A DNA stretch of 5,909 nucleotides, taken from the NCBI GenBank assembly GCA_945835865.1, contig CAMAJQ010000057.1, positions 1 to 5,909 of the forward strand, in the 5' to 3' direction. The notes under the pieces were generated by a model. That model saw only the letters and a program-made list of their open reading frames with translations. It was not told the origin of the DNA and did no database searches. The position numbers and the translations under genes were made by a program. The stretch comes from an uncultured Clostridia bacterium (GTDB taxonomy: Bacteria > Bacillota > Clostridia > Christensenellales > Borkfalkiaceae). Below are positions 3,264-5,909 of the stretch, one piece after another (the first letter of the stretch is position 1; each line of letters opens with the position of its first letter).

Positions 3264-5909
3264 TTTTTTGTCCCCTTTTTGATTTTTTATTTCTCACCGA
3301 TGACAGAATCATCGCATAAGCCGATAACATATAAGTCGGTAAAGCCCCGTTTCCGAGCATTCCCTTACAGCCTCTTTTTTCGCTTCCGGAAGAAACGGAG
3401 GATTGTCCGGAACTTTGTTCCTCCCCGTTTGCGGTCAGCCTTTCGTATTCTTCTCTCGCCGCCGTCAGTTTTGCCGCGTTGGTCACCATTGACTTGAACC
3501 TGTCCGGGACGGCGGCGTATCTTTTCTCCGCCCTTTCGATGGCGGGCAGGCTGTCTTCCGTAATCTTGCCGAATTTGCCGATTTCCTTGTCAAGCGAAAC
3601 GATCTCGTCGATCAACGCAAAAGAAATTTCCTCGTCCGGACGGCACTCGCTTTCTCCGTCGTGGGCGGCGAGAAGCCTGAGGTCAAAGGATCCGCGATCG
3701 ACCCAACAGGATATGCTGAGATAGGCGTCGGAGAGATCGGTCAGCGTGAAAGACCCGTCGAAGTAAGAAGCGTCCACACTCCCCTTCTTTCCCGCGATCT
3801 CGACGATGAGATCGCCGTTTTCCGCTACGCTGAACCTGACGTCCCATTTCCCTTCCTTCAGTTTTTCATACGTCAGCGCGGGGTCTTTTACGACCTGACG
3901 GAACCCCGGGTGACACTCGAGTTTGCCCGTTGCCGTATCCAGGAAAAGCAGGATCCCCGTTTTCACGGGCTCGGTGTACATCGGGTGTTCCGTTCCTCCG
4001 AGAATAAAACCGATGGCGGGATAACTGCCGTCCGGCATATCATCCGTTTTTTTCAATCCGTCGAAACGGAGGTGAAGTCCGTCGAGATCAAAGGATCTCA
4101 ACCCCACGCGCACGTTCGGCATAGCGTTTCTGTATTCGATCTGCAAGCCTTTGCCCGAATTATAATAATTCAGTTCTCCGGTATCCGCCCAGTAATTGTT
4201 TCCGACAACCGTTCTTCCCGTCTTCGCCATGTTGTAATACTCTTCGAGCGTAACGAAAAGCGAGGAATATTTCCGCACGGCTTCCTCGAGAACGGACGCG
4301 TTATCCACGAACCTCTTGACCTCGTAAGGCAAACCGTCGTAAGCGGTTTTTGCCGCTTCGATTTTCCCCCCGGACTCTTCGTTCACTTCTCCGATCGCAG
4401 AGATGAGGGCTTTCGTCCTTTCCGCAGCGGCTGCGTCCGCCTCGTCGTCTCTGACGGCGATCGAGACGATTTCCCTACTCCTCAGACCGTAACTGTCTAC
4501 CGCAACGACCGAAACCCGATAGGGTCTCGTCAGCGTTTCCCCGTCGATCCGCACCGTTTTTCTTTCCGGCATATCTTCGAGACGAGGATACATCCAGTTA
4601 TTCGCGTACGACCGATAGACGCGCACCCCTTTATCGTCCTCCGCCGTGATTTCGTAATACTGCACCGCGTTTTCCGTGAGGACGGTATCGAAAGACACCT
4701 CAAAGGCGTCTTCGTACGACGTGCAGACTTCGAGAGCCCCGCCGTTGTCGAATTCCGGCGCTTCGTATCTGTACGCGCGGGCATTCGTGTAATAATTCAG
4801 ATGCGTTTTACCGACGGGATCCGCGGCAGGTACGATCACCTTATCGAGAATCTGTTTTCCCCCTTCCGACATATCCAATCTCGTGATGCGGATATTTCCG
4901 CTTCCGTCGATCTCCAGGTAGATTGCTTGCGAAGTGGTGTGCCCGTACGGGATCAGACTGTCTCCGGACAGATATCCGCCCTCGGTGAGATACCCTGCGC
5001 CGTCCATACCCAGATACGCCGTAGAGGAGCATGCAATATGAGTAAAATCCGATTGATAAACGAAAGTCTGATTGTTCAGCGGAAAGTGAGAATGTCCCGT
5101 CAGCAAAACGATTTCGGGATATCCGGCGAGAATGGAGTATAGCCTCTGTTTATTCGGGGACTCCGCAAGATTCCCGCTCCCGTAAACCGTATCGGAAAAC
5201 GGAACGTGGGACAGAACGAACAGAGGCTGACTTCTGTCTCTTTGCGGATCGGAAACGATCGTTTTCAGCGTTTTTTCCAACCAATCGAGTTGACCGGAAG
5301 AAATATTCTGCCTTTCGCCCGTATAGTCCCATTCAAGAGAAATGAAATCGTACCCTGAAATCACGGCGTGCCTGCATCCCTTCGCCCATTCCTCTTCCGC
5401 ACGATTGACGTCGTTCGCATAGAAGGAATCCCCCAGAATTTCACGGAACAGATTCACTCTGGAATCTCCTTCGCTTTCCGAACTGTCGTGATTGCCGAAA
5501 GTGAAAAAGAGAGGAACTCCGAAGAGATTTTTTTGCACGGAATCCTTGAACAGATTGATCTGGTAACGGGCTTTCCGCAAATCTTCCGTCTGATCGAACC
5601 TTGCCCAGTCGGTCATATCGCCGATAAGAAGCATGGCGTCCGCCTTCTTTTCCGAGGCGTAACGCAAAACGGCGTCGAACCTGTCCTGCGGGGAACCGTC
5701 CTCGTAATTCGTACAGTCGTTGGTGTCGATATGGTTATCCGAGGCAATCATCATGGAAGAAACGACGTTTGACTCGTCGAATTGCGGCTCGTGCGTGAGA
5801 ACGTAATAGTTCTGCTCCGCATAACGGAGCTTATCGTATCCTCTCACCATTTTTTTCAGTTCGGAGGAAAGACGATCGTAATTCTGCCGCGCCTTCTCGA
5901 TCTTCGCCC
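3250..5909 (-). CDS. Surface-anchored calcineurin-like metallophosphoesterase, N-terminus off the window
   Basis: The frame is open from base 5907 to the stop at 3250-3252, giving 885 visible residues; the true start lies beyond the right edge. The Met at 5850 sits inside a helical spacer module with no ribosome binding site before it, so it is not the start. Numbering from 5907, the catalytic domain (about 48-345) has D-N-H (57-59), G-D-M-T-D (96-100), G-N-H-D (138-141), L-S-H-V-P (His234) and G-H-S-H (271-274), the full dinuclear-metal set of the calcineurin-like family. An Fn3-like region (about 370-486), a helical spacer, a beta-rich domain (about 552-752, perhaps concanavalin-A/LamG-like), another spacer, a Ser/Gly-rich linker and a Gly-Cys anchor with a basic tail follow. 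It probably hydrolyses a phosphomonoester or phosphodiester outside the cell; the substrate is unknown. It overlaps the next gene by 14 bp. The family is certain, the beta-domain name tentative. Confidence 0.92.
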   Translation of the reverse strand, partial: AKIEKARQNYDRLSSELKKMVRGYDKLRYAEQNYYVLTHEPQFDESNVVSSMMIASDNHIDTNDCTNYEDGSPQDRFDAVLRYASEKKADAMLLIGDMTDWARFDQTEDLRKARYQINLFKDSVQKNLFGVPLFFTFGNHDSSESEGDSRVNLFREILGDSFYANDVNRAEEEWAKGCRHAVISGYDFISLEWDYTGERQNISSGQLDWLEKTLKTIVSDPQRDRSQPLFVLSHVPFSDTVYGSGNLAESPNKQRLYSILAGYPEIVLLTGHSHFPLNNQTFVYQSDFTHIACSSTAYLGMDGAGYLTEGGYLSGDSLIPYGHTTSQAIYLEIDGSGNIRITRLDMSEGGKQILDKVIVPAADPVGKTHLNYYTNARAYRYEAPEFDNGGALEVCTSYEDAFEVSFDTVLTENAVQYYEITAEDDKGVRVYRSYANNWMYPRLEDMPERKTVRIDGETLTRPYRVSVVAVDSYGLRSREIVSIAVRDDEADAAAAERTKALISAIGEVNEESGGKIEAAKTAYDGLPYEVKRFVDNASVLEEAVRKYSSLFVTLEEYYNMAKTGRTVVGNNYWADTGELNYYNSGKGLQIEYRNAMPNVRVGLRSFDLDGLHLRFDGLKKTDDMPDGSYPAIGFILGGTEHPMYTEPVKTGILLFLDTATGKLECHPGFRQVVKDPALTYEKLKEGKWDVRFSVAENGDLIVEIAGKKGSVDASYFDGSFTLTDLSDAYLSISCWVDRGSFDLRLLAAHDGESECRPDEEISFALIDEIVSLDKEIGKFGKITEDSLPAIERAEKRYAAVPDRFKSMVTNAAKLTAAREEYERLTANGEEQSSGQSSVSSGSEKRGCKGMLGNGALPTYMLSAYAMILSSVRNKKSKRGQKNEEK
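3253..3372 (-). other. C-terminal Gly-Cys anchor segment of the phosphoesterase
   Basis: The tail begins G-C-K-G-M-L-G-N-G, has a moderately hydrophobic stretch A-L-P-T-Y-M-L-S-A-Y-A-M-I-L-S-S, then V-R-N-K-K-S-K-R and a charged end. The spacing G-C-x-x-x-L-G and the V-R-x-K-K boundary match the neighbouring protein's tail at 213-302. The membrane segment is less hydrophobic than in the neighbour and contains a Pro, so retention rather than stable anchoring is possible. Confidence 0.5.
3271..3276 (-). promoter_or_regulatory. Ribosome binding site of the CBM-like protein gene, inside the upstream gene
   Basis: The minus strand reads AGGGGA, then seven bases (CAAAAAA), then the ATG at 3261-3263. 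It lies within the last codons of the phosphoesterase gene, whose TAA stop at 3250-3252 falls 14 bp inside the downstream reading frame. This supports the 3263 start and suggests re-initiation or coupling. Confidence 0.75.
3436..3615 (-). repeat. Helical spacer module, third copy in the phosphoesterase
   Basis: It contains L-I-D-E-I, F-G-K-I-T-E-D-S, A-E-K-R-Y-A-A-V-P-D-R-F-K-S-M-V-T-N and L-T-A-A-R-E-E-Y-E-R-L. It matches the Firmicutes surface-protein spacer pattern and separates the beta-rich domain from the anchor linker. Confidence 0.7.
3637..4254 (-). other. Beta-sandwich-like domain of the phosphoesterase
   Basis: About 200 residues between two helical spacers are rich in beta-type strands, including G-L-Q-I-E-Y-R, L-H-L-R-F-D-G-L, A-I-G-F-I-L-G-G, G-I-L-L-F-L-D, W-D-V-R-F-S-V and L-I-V-E-I-A-G-K. 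The alternation G-x-W-x-V-R-F...G-D-L-x-V-x-I-x-G is typical of concanavalin-A/LamG-like jelly rolls that bind carbohydrate or protein. It could instead be a CBM of another family; a structure comparison would decide. Confidence 0.5.
4255..4407 (-). repeat. Helical spacer module, second copy in the phosphoesterase
   Basis: It contains L-I-S-A-I-G-E-V-N-E-E-S, A-A-K-T-A-Y-D-G-L-P-Y-E-V-K-R-F-V-D-N and L-E-E-A-V-R-K-Y. This is the clearest of the four copies in the window and sits between the Fn3-like region and the beta-rich domain. Confidence 0.75.
5797..5907 (-). repeat. Helical spacer module, first visible copy, cut by the window edge
   Basis: The translated segment A-K-I-E-K-A-R-Q-N-Y-D-R-L-S-S-E-L-K-K-M-V then Y-D-K-L-R-Y-A-E-Q-N-Y follows the same pattern: A-x-x-x-Y-D-x-L, x-E-x-K-x-x-V, L-x-x-A-x-x-x-Y. 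Its first helix lies beyond base 5909. It precedes the catalytic domain, so an unknown N-terminal region must exist upstream. Confidence 0.65.

Noticed and set aside
2439..3497. Plus-strand open frame of 352 codons crossing the gene junction
   Set aside because: It runs antisense to the junction of two well-supported genes and encodes an Arg- and Phe-rich product without recognisable domains.
3661..5142. Plus-strand open frame of 493 codons antisense to the phosphoesterase
   Set aside because: It overlaps conserved catalytic and domain sequence on the other strand, and its product is low in recognisable features.

Overview
The window carries one apparent operon on the minus strand, read from the right edge to the left. 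It holds a truncated surface metallophosphoesterase gene (3250-5909), a complete gene for a large secreted multidomain protein with three carbohydrate-binding-like modules (210-3263), and the first 51 codons of a Gfo/Idh/MocA-family oxidoreductase (1-153). Coding covers nearly everything: the first two genes overlap by 14 bp and the second and third are separated by 56 bp. No tRNA, rRNA, CRISPR array, insertion sequence or plus-strand gene is supported.

The organism looks like a Gram-positive-type anaerobe of the Clostridia, probably an uncultured gut or similar host-associated lineage. The grounds are an N-terminal export signal, Ser/Gly/Glu-rich linkers followed by short C-terminal hydrophobic anchors with Lys/Arg tails, three-helix spacer modules of a type common in Firmicutes surface proteins, and strong GGGGA/GGGAG Shine-Dalgarno sequences. 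Base composition is near half G+C by eye. This is inference; no marker gene is present.

Layout from the operon's 5' side: at 5797-5907 an incomplete helical spacer module shows that the phosphoesterase begins outside the window. The catalytic domain follows with all five metallophosphoesterase motifs, then a fibronectin-III-like region, a second spacer module, a probable beta-sandwich (concanavalin-A/LamG-like) domain, a third spacer module and a C-terminal anchor. The next protein has a signal peptide, three tandem CBM4/9-like modules, a fourth copy of the same spacer module, beta-rich domains of unknown family, two copies of a short beta repeat, and the same type of Gly-Cys anchor. The 56-bp gap before the oxidoreductase contains a perfect 8-bp stem-loop next to that gene's ribosome binding site.

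The shared spacer and anchor modules, translational overlap and co-direction suggest that the two surface proteins are made together and displayed on the same cell surface. A working hypothesis is binding of a carbohydrate-like ligand plus phosphoester cleavage outside the cell, with a cytoplasmic NAD(P)-dependent sugar or cyclitol oxidoreductase downstream. No substrate can be read from the sequence.
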